Part shown: piece by piece, positions 54,068 through 62,732 of the stretch
How the letters are laid out: each line of letters begins with the position of its first letter
Position numbering within the stretch: position 1 is the stretch's first letter
The notes under the pieces: generated by a model
What the model saw: the letters and a program-made list of their open reading frames with translations, nothing else
Databases searched by the model: none
Told to the model about the DNA's origin: nothing
Position numbers and translations under genes: made by a program
Source of the DNA: Chloroflexota bacterium
Lineage (GTDB): Bacteria; Chloroflexota; Anaerolineae; Anaerolineales; Villigracilaceae
Length of the DNA: 64,000 bases
NCBI GenBank assembly: GCA_013112685.1
Contig: JABFGC010000001.1
Coordinates: forward strand, 1,240,001-1,304,000
Direction: 5' to 3'

Positions 54068-54337
54068 ATGACGGAAGCATACGTCCTTACGCTGGGCAGG
54101 AATGCCATCATGCTTGCCCTGACCCTGTCCGGTCCCATTTTGCTGGTCAGCCTCATCTTTGGCAGCCTGGTAAGCCTGGTGCAAGCCGCCACGCAGATCA
54201 ATGAGTCCACGTTGATCTTCATTCCCAAATTGATCGGCATCGTTTTGGTGCTGCTCCTGCTCGGTTCGTGGATGCTCCAACAGGCAATGACCTACACCCA
54301 CGCGCTTTTTTCCAGCCTGCCGGACCTGGTGCATTGA
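54068..54337 (+). CDS. fliQ: Flagellar export protein FliQ
   Basis: 89 residues with two membrane hairpin helices: ALTLSGPILLVSLIFGSLVS and LIFIPKLIGIVLVLLLLGSW, with QAATQINESTL between them as in all FliQ proteins. The length is standard. An unusual gene order follows: instead of fliR, two signalling genes intervene. Confidence 0.95.
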   Translation: MTEAYVLTLGRNAIMLALTLSGPILLVSLIFGSLVSLVQAATQINESTLIFIPKLIGIVLVLLLLGSWMLQQAMTYTHALFSSLPDLVH

Positions 54338-54347
54338 CCGAGGCAAC

Positions 54348-55211
54348 ATGCTGGCGCAGAAGGTCGAAGGCATCCTCCAGTCCGTGGCGGGACTCAGACC
54401 CATGCCTGCCAACGTGACCCGGATTCTGAGGGAGATAGACAAATCGGACGTCAGCATTGGAATGCTTTCGGATTTCATCAGCCTCGACCAGGCTCTGGCG
54501 GCTCAGGTCTTACAGATGTCCAACTCCGCTTCGCTGGGTTGCGCCCGCACCTGCTCCACCCTCTACGAGGCGATCATGCAGGTGGGCTTGGGACGCCTGA
54601 AAACCATCCTGCTGGCTTCTCCTGCGGCGAACATGATGAACCGCAGTTTGAGAGGCTATCGGTTCGGCGAAGGCGAACTGTGGCATCACTCGCTGGTCAC
54701 AGCCGTTGCCTCCGAATGGCTGGCGCAGGCGCTGCGCTATCCCAACCCGGAGGAGGCGTATGTCTCCGGCTTGCTTCACGACATTGGCAAACTGTTCCTC
54801 GACCAGTTCGTGTTGAGCAACTACAGCAGGATCGTCGAGTACGTGGAGCGGTATCGGATGCAGCTCTGGCAGGTGGAGGAAAAACTGCTCGGCATTGACC
54901 ATGCCCGGCTGGGAGGGAGGATCGCCGAACGCTGGAACTTCCCTGTCCCGTTGGTGGATGCGATCCGTTTCCATCACTATCCCTCTTTTGCCCGCGTCAA
55001 TCCGCAATTGCCCGCCGTCGTGAATATCGCCAATTCCTTCGCCGCAGATTATCAACCCGTCAACGCCAACCTGGGCTTGTTCAGTTTTCAGGTGCATCCC
55101 GAATCCCTAAACATCCTGAAATTGGACGCCGCAAAATTGGAAAAACTCAAAACAGGGATGAGGTCGTCCGGTCTGTTCCCGCATGGTTCAACCGGGGAGA
55201 AAAGCCCATGA
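54348..55211 (+). CDS. HDOD-domain protein inside the flagellar operon
   Basis: 287 residues. LRPMPANVTRILREIDKSDV, LDQALAAQVLQMSNSASLG and YVSGLLHDIGKLFLDQF are HDOD/HD-type motifs, and the HD pair in LLHDIGK is retained. HDOD proteins act as signalling adaptors with unclear catalysis. The TGA overlaps the next ATG (ATGA at 55208), so it is translated with the receiver protein, suggesting a two-protein signalling unit tied to export-gate genes. Confidence 0.85.
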   Translation: MLAQKVEGILQSVAGLRPMPANVTRILREIDKSDVSIGMLSDFISLDQALAAQVLQMSNSASLGCARTCSTLYEAIMQVGLGRLKTILLASPAANMMNRSLRGYRFGEGELWHHSLVTAVASEWLAQALRYPNPEEAYVSGLLHDIGKLFLDQFVLSNYSRIVEYVERYRMQLWQVEEKLLGIDHARLGGRIAERWNFPVPLVDAIRFHHYPSFARVNPQLPAVVNIANSFAADYQPVNANLGLFSFQVHPESLNILKLDAAKLEKLKTGMRSSGLFPHGSTGEKSP

Positions 55212-55585
55212 AACGCGAAACGCTTTCCGTCCTGATTGTCGAGCCGAACGTCCTTCAGTGCGACCTGATCAAAATGGCGCTCCTTCGCAGTCGCATGAAG
55301 CCTATCGTCTGCGACCAGCCATCCAATCTTCGCCAGCAGCTGCTGGAACATGTGCCCGATGTTTTGTTGATTGACACCTACCTGCCCGGTCGGAACGGAT
55401 TGGATTTGATCGGCGAACTGAACTCGGAAGTGCTTCTCAAACGGACAAAGGTTTTCTTCCTCTCCTCGCTGGGGTTCCCGGAAATCGTCCAGAAAGCGGC
55501 GCAGATCGGCGCGAGCGGATTCCTCGTCAAGCCGCTTGATCCCGACCTGCTGGTGACGCGCATCAAAAAATGTTTCAGCCATTGA
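55208..55585 (+). CDS. Single-domain response regulator (CheY-like)
   Basis: 125 residues: a receiver domain only. The phospho-acceptor Asp is in VLLIDTYLPGRNGLDLI, the switch Ser in VFFLSSLG and the Lys in GFLVKPLDPD. The acidic pair near the N-terminus is reduced to IVEPN (Glu plus Pro). It could be the CheY that acts on FliM, or a partner of the coupled HDOD protein. Sequence alone does not separate these options. Confidence 0.85.
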   Translation: MKRETLSVLIVEPNVLQCDLIKMALLRSRMKPIVCDQPSNLRQQLLEHVPDVLLIDTYLPGRNGLDLIGELNSEVLLKRTKVFFLSSLGFPEIVQKAAQIGASGFLVKPLDPDLLVTRIKKCFSH

Positions 55586-55852
55586 TTGCTCCCTGCGCCG
55601 GGGATGGCGCATGCGTTACAGTAAAAATTCGCCCGCTGGCATGACAGCGCAAGGTTGATTCTTATCTGACAAAAACCATCCACGCAACACGAAATACGCA
55701 ACATCGCCCTCAAGTTCCAAACCCGCCAGCCGATAATATACTTTCACCGTTAAATAATTTACGCCGTCTTTAGTTTTGCTTCACCCGGCTTTTACAGACG
55801 CACAGGGGCGAATCCTGTATCATCCCTTCAAGTAATCGAACCAAAAATTCCC
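55586..55852. other. Spacer before fliR
   Basis: 267 nt without a supported gene. It contains low-complexity words (ACGCAACACGAAATACGCAA at about 55681) of the same style as the other dispersed repeats, and TATCAT at 55819-55824, which could be a -10 box for a second promoter. The interruption suggests fliR-flhB-flhA may be transcribed separately. Confidence 0.45.
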
Positions 55853-56614
55853 ATGACGATCTCAGCCGCTCAAGCGCAACTCTTCTTTCTGGCGTTCACC
55901 CGCATCATGGCGATCATCATTCACATCCCGGTGTTGGGCGGTCAGAACATTCCGAACCAGGTGCGCATCGGCTTGGGGTTTGTACTGGCGATGGGCCCTG
56001 ATCCCTGGCAGCCCCTTCCTGCGGACGCCGCGCCCATCGGGGCATTCGCTTACGGCGTGGCAATCGGCAAGGAGATTCTGATCGGCACGCTGGTCGGGTA
56101 CGCGGCGGATCTGGCGTTTGGCGCGATCCAAATGGCGGGAGCCGCCATGGGCTTGGGAAGCGGATTCGAATCCAGCCGGATTTTCAATCCGACCATGGGC
56201 GATTCGGGATCCGCCTTCGACCAGATTTTTATCATGACCGCGACCATGGTCTTCTTGATGACGGACGGACACCATCTCGTTATCACGGCTCTCCAGCGGA
56301 CCTTTGACCTGCTCCCGTTAAATGGACCTTTGCCTCTCGACGGCTTGGAGGCGGTCATGACGACCACCTCAGCCTTCATCGCCGCCGGGATTCACCTGGC
56401 GCTCCCGGTGATGACCGCCCTCATCCTCACCGACTTCGTCCTCGGGCTGCTGGCGCGTATCGCCCCGCAGGTGCAGGTTTACTTTTTGGGCTTGCCGGTC
56501 AAGGTGGCGGTTGCCCTGCTCGCCATGAGCCTGATGTTTGCAGTGATTTTCCCGTACCTGTCCTCGTTGTTCAAAACCATGACGGAGAACATGCTTCTAT
56601 TTTTGAAATCGTGA
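55853..56614 (+). CDS. fliR: Flagellar export protein FliR
   Basis: 253 residues with about six membrane segments. FLAFTRIMAIIIHIPVLGGQ, IPNQVRIGLGFVLAM, GKEILIGTLVGYAADLAFGA and DFVLGLLARIAPQVQVYFLG are FliR motifs. It is the third export-gate subunit. The length is standard. Confidence 0.93.
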   Translation: MTISAAQAQLFFLAFTRIMAIIIHIPVLGGQNIPNQVRIGLGFVLAMGPDPWQPLPADAAPIGAFAYGVAIGKEILIGTLVGYAADLAFGAIQMAGAAMGLGSGFESSRIFNPTMGDSGSAFDQIFIMTATMVFLMTDGHHLVITALQRTFDLLPLNGPLPLDGLEAVMTTTSAFIAAGIHLALPVMTALILTDFVLGLLARIAPQVQVYFLGLPVKVAVALLAMSLMFAVIFPYLSSLFKTMTENMLLFLKS

Positions 56615-56626
56615 AATTGGGCGCTC

Positions 56627-56671
56627 CTGCCGCCGTCTCGAAGATGCCGCGAAGCGGTACCGGCGGCGGGG
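56627..56671. repeat. Left copy of inverted repeat flanking flhB
   Basis: CTGCCGCCGTCTCGAAGATG - CCGCGAAGCGGTACC - GGCGGCGGGG. Its reverse complement nearly matches 57797-57843. It lies in the fliR-flhB spacer. Confidence 0.8.
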
Positions 56672-56702
56672 AAACCAGTGAGCAATCATTATCAAAAACC
56701 TT

Positions 56703-57776
56703 ATGGCAGATAAAACCGAAGCCCCCACCAGTTATCGCTTGCAGGAAGCCCGCAAGGAGGGACAGGTCGTCCGCAGCCAGGAACTCAACACGGCGGTCGT
56801 CATCCTAATGAGCGTCTTCCTCCTGCGCGGACCGGGCAAACAACTGCTGACGTCCTTCCGGGAGGTGATGACGACCACGATCATGGACATCCCGCACAGC
56901 GATATGTCCGTGGAATGGCTGAGGGAGACCGCCTTTGCCTTCGGCGGGAAACTCCTGCCTTCGTTCTCGTTCCTCCTCGCCGGTTTGATGTTGACCGGCG
57001 CGGCAGCCACGCTGATGCAGACCCAATTCCTGTGGGCCGGCAAAAAGATCGGTTTCGATTTCAAACGCCTGAATCCGCTCGAAGGCTTCAAAAGGATTTT
57101 TTCGGCTCATGGGTTGATCGAACTGCTTCGTTCGCTGTTGAAACTGGGCGTGGTCTCGTGGGTCGCTTACGGTTTTCTCCGCGCTCATTACTATGACCTG
57201 TTCGCCTACACCCAATACGACCTGGCTACAGCGCTTGGCATGTTCGGCAACTTGTCGGTCTCGCTCATCATCCGCATCGGCGGGATGTATATCGTGCTTG
57301 CCGCTGCCGATTACGCCTACCAGCGCTGGGACCTGTACAAGCAATTGCGCATGAGCAGGGAGGAGATCAAGGAGGAACTCAAACGCGCGGAAGGCGACCC
57401 GATGTTGAAGCAGCGCGTGCGCGGGATGATGCGGCAGATGGCGCGCGGGCGCATGATGGCAAACGTCCCCAAAGCGACCGTGGTCGTCACCAACCCGACT
57501 CACCTCGCCTGCGCCATCGAATACCAGGACGGGATGCGCGCGCCCAAACTCCTCGCAAAGGGACCCTACCGCGTCGCCGAACGTATCGTGAATATTGCCA
57601 AAGAGCATAACATCCCCGTCGTCCAGAACATCCCTCTGGCGCGCGCGATTTACAAAACCATCGAAATCGGGCAGGAAATCTCGCCCGACCTGTACCTCGC
57701 AATGGCGGAAGTCCTTGCCTACATCTACAAATTGCGCGGCAAGGTTCCGTCACGGACACAAACGGCAATGTCTTAA
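56703..57776 (+). CDS. flhB: Flagellar export switch protein FlhB
   Basis: 357 residues. The opening MADKTEAPTSYRLQEARKEG is the FlhB N-terminus (usual EKTEKATPKRL-like). Four membrane segments follow, then the autocleavage site VVVTNPTHLACAIEY (NPTH) and the C-terminal PLARAIYKTIEIGQEISPDLY. FlhB switches export from rod/hook to filament substrates. It is flanked on both sides by inverted copies of a 45-bp element. Confidence 0.95.
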   Translation: MADKTEAPTSYRLQEARKEGQVVRSQELNTAVVILMSVFLLRGPGKQLLTSFREVMTTTIMDIPHSDMSVEWLRETAFAFGGKLLPSFSFLLAGLMLTGAAATLMQTQFLWAGKKIGFDFKRLNPLEGFKRIFSAHGLIELLRSLLKLGVVSWVAYGFLRAHYYDLFAYTQYDLATALGMFGNLSVSLIIRIGGMYIVLAAADYAYQRWDLYKQLRMSREEIKEELKRAEGDPMLKQRVRGMMRQMARGRMMANVPKATVVVTNPTHLACAIEYQDGMRAPKLLAKGPYRVAERIVNIAKEHNIPVVQNIPLARAIYKTIEIGQEISPDLYLAMAEVLAYIYKLRGKVPSRTQTAMS

Positions 57777-57796
57777 CATCACGCTCCAGCCGCCGT

Positions 57797-57843
57797 CCCC
57801 GGCGGCGGTACCGCTGCGCGGCATCTTCGAGACGCCGCCGAGA
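57797..57843. repeat. Right copy of inverted repeat flanking flhB
   Basis: CCCCGGCGGCGGTACCGCTG - CGCGGCATCTTCGAGACG - CCGCCG. It is inverted relative to 56627-56671 and fills the flhB-flhA spacer. Confidence 0.8.
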
Positions 57844-57855
57844 GCTACTTATCTC

Positions 57856-59959
57856 ATGACACTCACCACAACCACAACCACAACCCCTGTCCGCAACCCG
57901 GTCATTGTTGCCCTCGAAAGTCTCCTGCAGTCCAAAGACATCGTGATGGCATTCAGCCTCGTCATCTTGGTCGGGATGCTGTTGATTCCGCTGCCAGCCT
58001 TTGTCATTGACCTGGCAGTGGCATCAAGCATTGCGGTTTCCATCGGCATCGTCCTGTTGACCATGTTCATCAGCCAGCCGATGGAGTTCTCGGTGTTCCC
58101 GACCGTGTTGTTGCTGGTCACGCTCTTCCGCCTGGGGATCAACGTCGCGGTCAGCCGCCTGATCCTGTTGAGCGGCGAGGCGGGCGGGATCATCACCACC
58201 TTCGGCAACCTGATCGTCGGCGGCAATTACGTGGTGGGCGTGGTCATCTTCCTCATCCTGATGGTTATCCAGTTCGCGGTCATCAACAGCGGAGCGGGGC
58301 GTGTCGCAGAAGTGGCGGCGCGCTTCACGCTGGACGCCATGCCTGGCAAACAACTCGCCATTGACGCCGACCTCAACGCGGGTCTCATTGATGAGACCCA
58401 GGCGCGCCAGCGCCGCAAAGCCATCGAATCCGAAGCGGATTTCTACGGCGCGATGGACGGCGCCAGCAAATTCGTGCGCGGCGATGCGATTGCCGCCATC
58501 ATCATCATGCTGGTCAACATCATCGGCGGGTTCGTCATCGGCGTGGTGCAGCGCGGCATGCCGTTGACCAGCGCTTTGCAAACCTACGTCCTTCTGACAA
58601 TCGGCGCGGGATTGGCGGTTCAAGTTCCATCTTTGTTGGTTTCCGCTGCGGCAGGCCTGATCGTCACGCGCTCCACATCCGAAACATCTCTCGGTACGGA
58701 AGTATCGAGTCAGATTTCCAATTTCAATGTGCTGGCGGTCGGTGCGGTCATCGTGGCGTTGATGTCCTTGGTGCCGGGTCTGCCGAAGATTCCGTTTGCG
58801 CTGGTCAGCATCGGTCTCGGTGTGGGCGCGTTCCTCGTCAACCGCGCGCAAGCCGCCGCGCTGGCACGCGAGACCATCGCCGCGCAACCCGCACTTCCGG
58901 TCGAGCCTGAGACTCCCGAACAAATGCTGGAGATGGTCGTGGTTGATCCCATCGAGTTGGAGATTGGCTACAGCCTCATCCCGATGATTGACGAAGACAG
59001 CCAGGATAATTTACTGCGCCGCATCACCGGCATCCGCCGGCAGTTGATGAGCGAACTCGGACTCATCCTGCCCGTTGTCCGCATCCGCGACAACCTGCGG
59101 CTGACGCCGCAATCCTATCGCATCAAAATCCGCGGACAGGAAGTTGCTTCCGGCGAAATCATGTTGGATCGCCTGTTGGCAATCCCTGGTTCCGATGCCG
59201 AAGAGACACTGCAAGGGACTCCAACGACGGAACCCGCTTTTGGTCTGCCCGCGTTGTGGATCAACGAGTCTGACCAGAATCAAGCCGAATTGAAAGGCTA
59301 TACGGTCGTCACCCCGCTCTCGGTTTTATGCACGCATTTGACCGAAGTCGTGCGCGGACATTCCTCCGATCTGCTCAGCCGCCAGCTCGTGCAGGAGATG
59401 TTGAACCAACTGCGCCAAAAGACTCCCGCGTCGGTAGAAGGTGTGGTTCCCGAAATGCTCAACATCGGAGAAGTTCAGGGCGTGCTTCGCAATCTGTTGC
59501 GCGAGCGCATTCCCATCCGCGATCTGAGCGGAATTCTGGAAGTGCTGGCGAACAATGCCGCGATGACCCGCGACCCGAACATCCTCGCCGAAGCCGTGCG
59601 GCAGAACATGGCGAATACGATTTCGAGTCAATATAAAGATGAAGCCAACACGCTGCACGTCTTCACCCTCGCTCCGCAACTCGAAGCCGCGTTGCGTTCT
59701 GCGTTGGTTTCCTCCGAGGGCAGTCCCGCGCTTCAAATTGACGCCGGGCTGGCGCAGCCGGATTCTGGTCAAGACCGGCGAGCAGATGGAGGCGCTGGCG
59801 CAACTCGGATATTTTCCCATTTTGCTTTGCCCGCGCGAACTGCGCCTGGCGTTTCGCCGACTCGTGGAACAATCGCTGCCGAATTTAATTGTCATGGCTT
59901 TTTCTGAAGTGGGGCAGGGCGCGAAGGTCAAGGCGCATGGCATGGTGAAGATGGAATAG
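57856..59959 (+). CDS. flhA: Flagellar export protein FlhA (frameshift near the 3' end)
   Basis: About 701 residues. The N-terminal eight-helix membrane domain contains FPTVLLLVTLFRLGINVAVS, the FHIPEP-region equivalent GGNYVVGVVIFLILMVIQF and DAMPGKQLAIDADLNAGLID. The cytoplasmic domain (about 350-700) binds export substrates and chaperones. The frame breaks at 59758-59759 (one C too many); corrected, AQRILVKTGEQMEALAQLGY and FSEVGQGAKVKAHGMVKME complete the protein. ATG 57856 starts MTLTTTTTTT, a Thr-rich leader just before the first helix. Confidence 0.95.
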
Positions 59960-59966
59960 AGGTCTT

Positions 59967-61176
59967 ATGCTCACGAAAACTTTCCAAGCCGATACCCCGC
60001 TCGAAACGCTGCAATTGGTCCAGGCGGAACTGGGCGCGAACGCCATCGTCGTTTCGATGCGCGACGTGCCGAGTGGACCCGCATGGAGTCCGTGGAAGAA
60101 AACGTCGGTGGAGATCGTGGCGGCGCTGCCCGAACCCCGGGCTTCGCAAACGCCCGTGCTGCAACAGTCCGCGAACATGGCGGGCGTCGAGTTCATCGAA
60201 GAGAGACCGGAGATCGAATGGGAATCAGAATCGGACCCGGCAACTGGCTGGGCTGCGCGCTCGACCGCATCCCAGGCTGAGGCTGAATCTAAACCCGGTG
60301 ACGCAGAACCCGCTTCCGGCTTCGTCCGAGGCGGCTCCTCCTAAAAAGGCTAAATCCAACACCCAGGCAGACGACAAGTACGTCCCGCCGGTCCTCAAGA
60401 AAATCCAGGGTCAGTTGTTGGATCAAGGCGTGGAAGCGAACCTGGTCGGGAATTTGATAAATCTCGCGCTCGAAACATTGAGTCCCGGGACGCTTGGAGA
60501 CGGCGAGGCTTGCAGGAAATCCATTGTGCAGTTGCTCGGCGCGGAATTGCCCGTCCAGCGCGGGGCGGGGAGGTTTTTGTTGGGGAACGTTGCCTGCCTC
60601 ATCGGCGGGAGCGGCGGCGGCAAGACGAGTTCGACGGCGAAACTGGCCTTGTTCTACAGCGAGACGATGAACAAAAAGATTACGTGGGTGTGTGCGGATA
60701 CGGTCCGTTCGGGTGCGGTGGCGGAGGCGCGCGCCTATGCCGACGCGTTGGGATTCAATTTGAAACTGGTTTACACGCCCGAGGACTTGAAGGATTTGAC
60801 GCTCGGCGCGGGACCCGACGATCTATTTTTGGTGGATACGCCCGGCTGCAACCCGTACAGCGAGAATCAGATGATCGAACTGGGCGCGCTGCTGTCGGAA
60901 CTTCCCAAACGTTGTACGTATCTCGTGGCTCCGGCGACCATCAAAGAGTCGGACCTGTTCCAGCTTTCGGCGTCGCTCGGCGTTTTCCACATTGACGGCG
61001 TGATCATCACGAAGTTGGATGAGACTCACAGTTTCGGCAGCGTGTATAACTTCGCCCGCAGGAACAGGATTCCGCTGAGTTACTTTGCCGCAGGCAGGGA
61101 CGCGGCCCGCGATCTCGAAGTGGCAGACCCTGTCCGCCTGGCTTCGGCATTGTTCGGGAAGGAGTGGAGTAAATGA
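59967..61176 (+). CDS. flhF: Flagellar SRP-like GTPase FlhF (frameshifted)
   Basis: About 402 residues. N-terminal MLTKTFQADTPLETLQLVQA and ELGANAIVVSMRDV match the FlhF B-domain (normally ALRKVKEELGPDA-like). A variable Ala/Glu/Pro linker contains the frame break, somewhere in 60220-60325. The NG GTPase domain has P-loop LIGGSGGGKTSSTAKLA, CADTVRSGAVAEAR, DLFLVDTPGCNP and IITKLDETHSFG. TKLD is the G4 motif. FlhF positions and numbers flagella. No flhG follows; an unknown membrane protein overlaps its stop instead. Confidence 0.9.
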
Positions 61177-61571
61177 AGGACGAGAACGCGGAAAATTTGG
61201 AAAACCAACCCGGACAGGCGTCTTCCGACGACTTGAAGAAGAAACCTGCCGGGGCGCAGAAGGATCAAAAGGACCTCGAGGGCGTCCATCTGCCCCTGCT
61301 GGTCGAATTCGCTTATACGGTTTCCATCCTGGGCCTGCTCTTTCTCGGTTTGACGATTGCCGTCACTTCCTTTCTAACCGGGGCGGGTCTGCTGACCGTG
61401 ATCGTTCGCACTGGCGCGGCAATGGCGGTGATGGGCGGCTTGTTGATGTCCATCGCCGCCCAGATTTCCTCGGGCATGCTGTTCGCACAGAAAGCCGGAC
61501 AGGCGGAACAGTCGAGCGTGGCGGAAGTTCCCTCCCGCATCGAGACCCAGGACGGGAGCGGAGCATCGTAA
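61173..61571 (+). CDS. Small membrane protein of unknown function between flhF and fliA
   Basis: 132 residues. A Lys/Glu/Gln-rich N-terminal about 40 residues are followed by two membrane segments (VSILGLLFLGLTIAVTSFL and TGAAMAVMGGLLMSIAAQI) and a short polar tail. The ATG overlaps the flhF stop (ATGA at 61173) and the gene ends 3 nt before fliA, so it belongs to the operon. In many bacteria this slot is occupied by the MinD-like FlhG, which this is not. No family is recognised. Confidence 0.75.
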   Translation: MKDENAENLENQPGQASSDDLKKKPAGAQKDQKDLEGVHLPLLVEFAYTVSILGLLFLGLTIAVTSFLTGAGLLTVIVRTGAAMAVMGGLLMSIAAQISSGMLFAQKAGQAEQSSVAEVPSRIETQDGSGAS

Positions 61572-61574
61572 ACC

Positions 61575-62333
61575 ATGGTCATGCAGGCGGAAGCGACAGA
61601 CGTTTTGAGCGAATTCCTCCAGACGCGCTCGCCGGAATTGCGCGAGAAGGTCGTCCTGCAATCCGTGCCGCTGGTGCATTACCTGCTGGCGCGGATGGGG
61701 ATCACGCAGGAGATGGGGGGCGAGTACGAAGACCTGGCGCACCAGGGCTTGATGGGCTTGATCGAAGCCGTGGACCAGTTCGACCCGGATTTCAGCGCCC
61801 GCTTCAGCACGTACGCCAGCCTGCGCATCCGCGGCAGGATTTTGGATTACCTCCGTGCCTCCGACTGGATGCCGCGCGCGGCGCGCAAACGGACGCGGCA
61901 AATCCAGAAGAGCATCGCAACGCTATGGTCCGAGAATCTGCGCGAGCCGACGGAAGGGGAGATCGCGGCGCATCTTGGGACGACGGTCGAGGATGTCCAG
62001 CGGGGTTTGGCGGATTCAAACCGTGTGCTGGTCTCGCTCGATACGCTCCTCGATTCTGACCGGAAGGAAGACAGCTCCCGGCATGAGTATCTGCGCGACG
62101 AGGATCAGGATGATCCCTCCGATGTCGTTGAGCAGGAAGGTTTGATCGGGGAGATGACAGCCGCCATTCAAAACCTTTCCGAACGCGAGCGGTTGATCCT
62201 GTCCCTGTATTACAACGACGAACTGACGTTCAAGGAGATCGGAAAAGTCCTCGACCTGACCGAGTCGCGGGTCTGTCAGCTGCACGCCCGCGCCATCCTC
62301 AACCTGAAAGCGATGATGACCGATGAGCAATAA
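61575..62333 (+). CDS. fliA: RNA polymerase sigma factor for flagellar genes (sigma28)
   Basis: 252 residues with regions 2, 3 and 4. VPLVHYLLARMGI - YEDLAHQGLMGLIEAVDQFD is region 2, ARFSTYASLRIRGRILDYLR is the FliA hallmark, TEGEIAAHLGTTVEDVQ is region 3, and LSERERLILSLYYNDELTFK plus the final HTH is region 4. It directs transcription of late flagellar and chemotaxis genes. Its coding end overlaps the next gene by 11 nt. Confidence 0.94.
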   Translation: MVMQAEATDVLSEFLQTRSPELREKVVLQSVPLVHYLLARMGITQEMGGEYEDLAHQGLMGLIEAVDQFDPDFSARFSTYASLRIRGRILDYLRASDWMPRAARKRTRQIQKSIATLWSENLREPTEGEIAAHLGTTVEDVQRGLADSNRVLVSLDTLLDSDRKEDSSRHEYLRDEDQDDPSDVVEQEGLIGEMTAAIQNLSERERLILSLYYNDELTFKEIGKVLDLTESRVCQLHARAILNLKAMMTDEQ

Positions 62334-62727
62334 CATCCCAAAAGTATCCCTCGAAGATTCGTTATACGTTTTGCAGCTGGCGCGCGAAACGGCGCTGGCG
62401 AAGAACCGGCAGGCGCAGGCGGAGCGGATGAATCCGGTTGTGGAGCAGATGCGCGGGTTGATCGCCAACGCGAACCAGGCGCAGACCGGCACGCCGTCCA
62501 CGGGCGTGATGGGACAGTCCGATTTCAAGGCGTTGTTGAATATCGCAGCCTCGCGCGCCGGTGAAGCGCCCTCCGCCGGGTCGGTTTCATCGGTCGCGGA
62601 ACGCAATCGTCTCATCGGCGCGATGGCGCAAGCCAATATGTCGGAAGTGGATATCGCCCGTCAGTTTGGCATGAGCCGCGAGGAAGTCCGGCTGATTTTG
62701 GGCGTGCAGCAGAAGAACAGGAGATAA
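62323..62727 (+). CDS. Hypothetical protein with C-terminal HTH-like segment, SwrB-like position
   Basis: 134 residues, soluble. The C-terminal about 40 residues, AMAQANMSEVDIARQFGMSR - EEVRLILGVQ, resemble the helix-turn-helix-like tail of SwrB/YlxL (DUF6115) proteins, which are encoded right after sigD in Bacillus. A membrane anchor typical of SwrB is missing. It overlaps fliA by 11 nt, and flgF/G follows after 5 nt. A regulatory role in hook-basal-body assembly is possible but unproven. Confidence 0.7.
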   Translation: MSNNIPKVSLEDSLYVLQLARETALAKNRQAQAERMNPVVEQMRGLIANANQAQTGTPSTGVMGQSDFKALLNIAASRAGEAPSAGSVSSVAERNRLIGAMAQANMSEVDIARQFGMSREEVRLILGVQQKNRR

Positions 62728-62732
62728 CCAGG

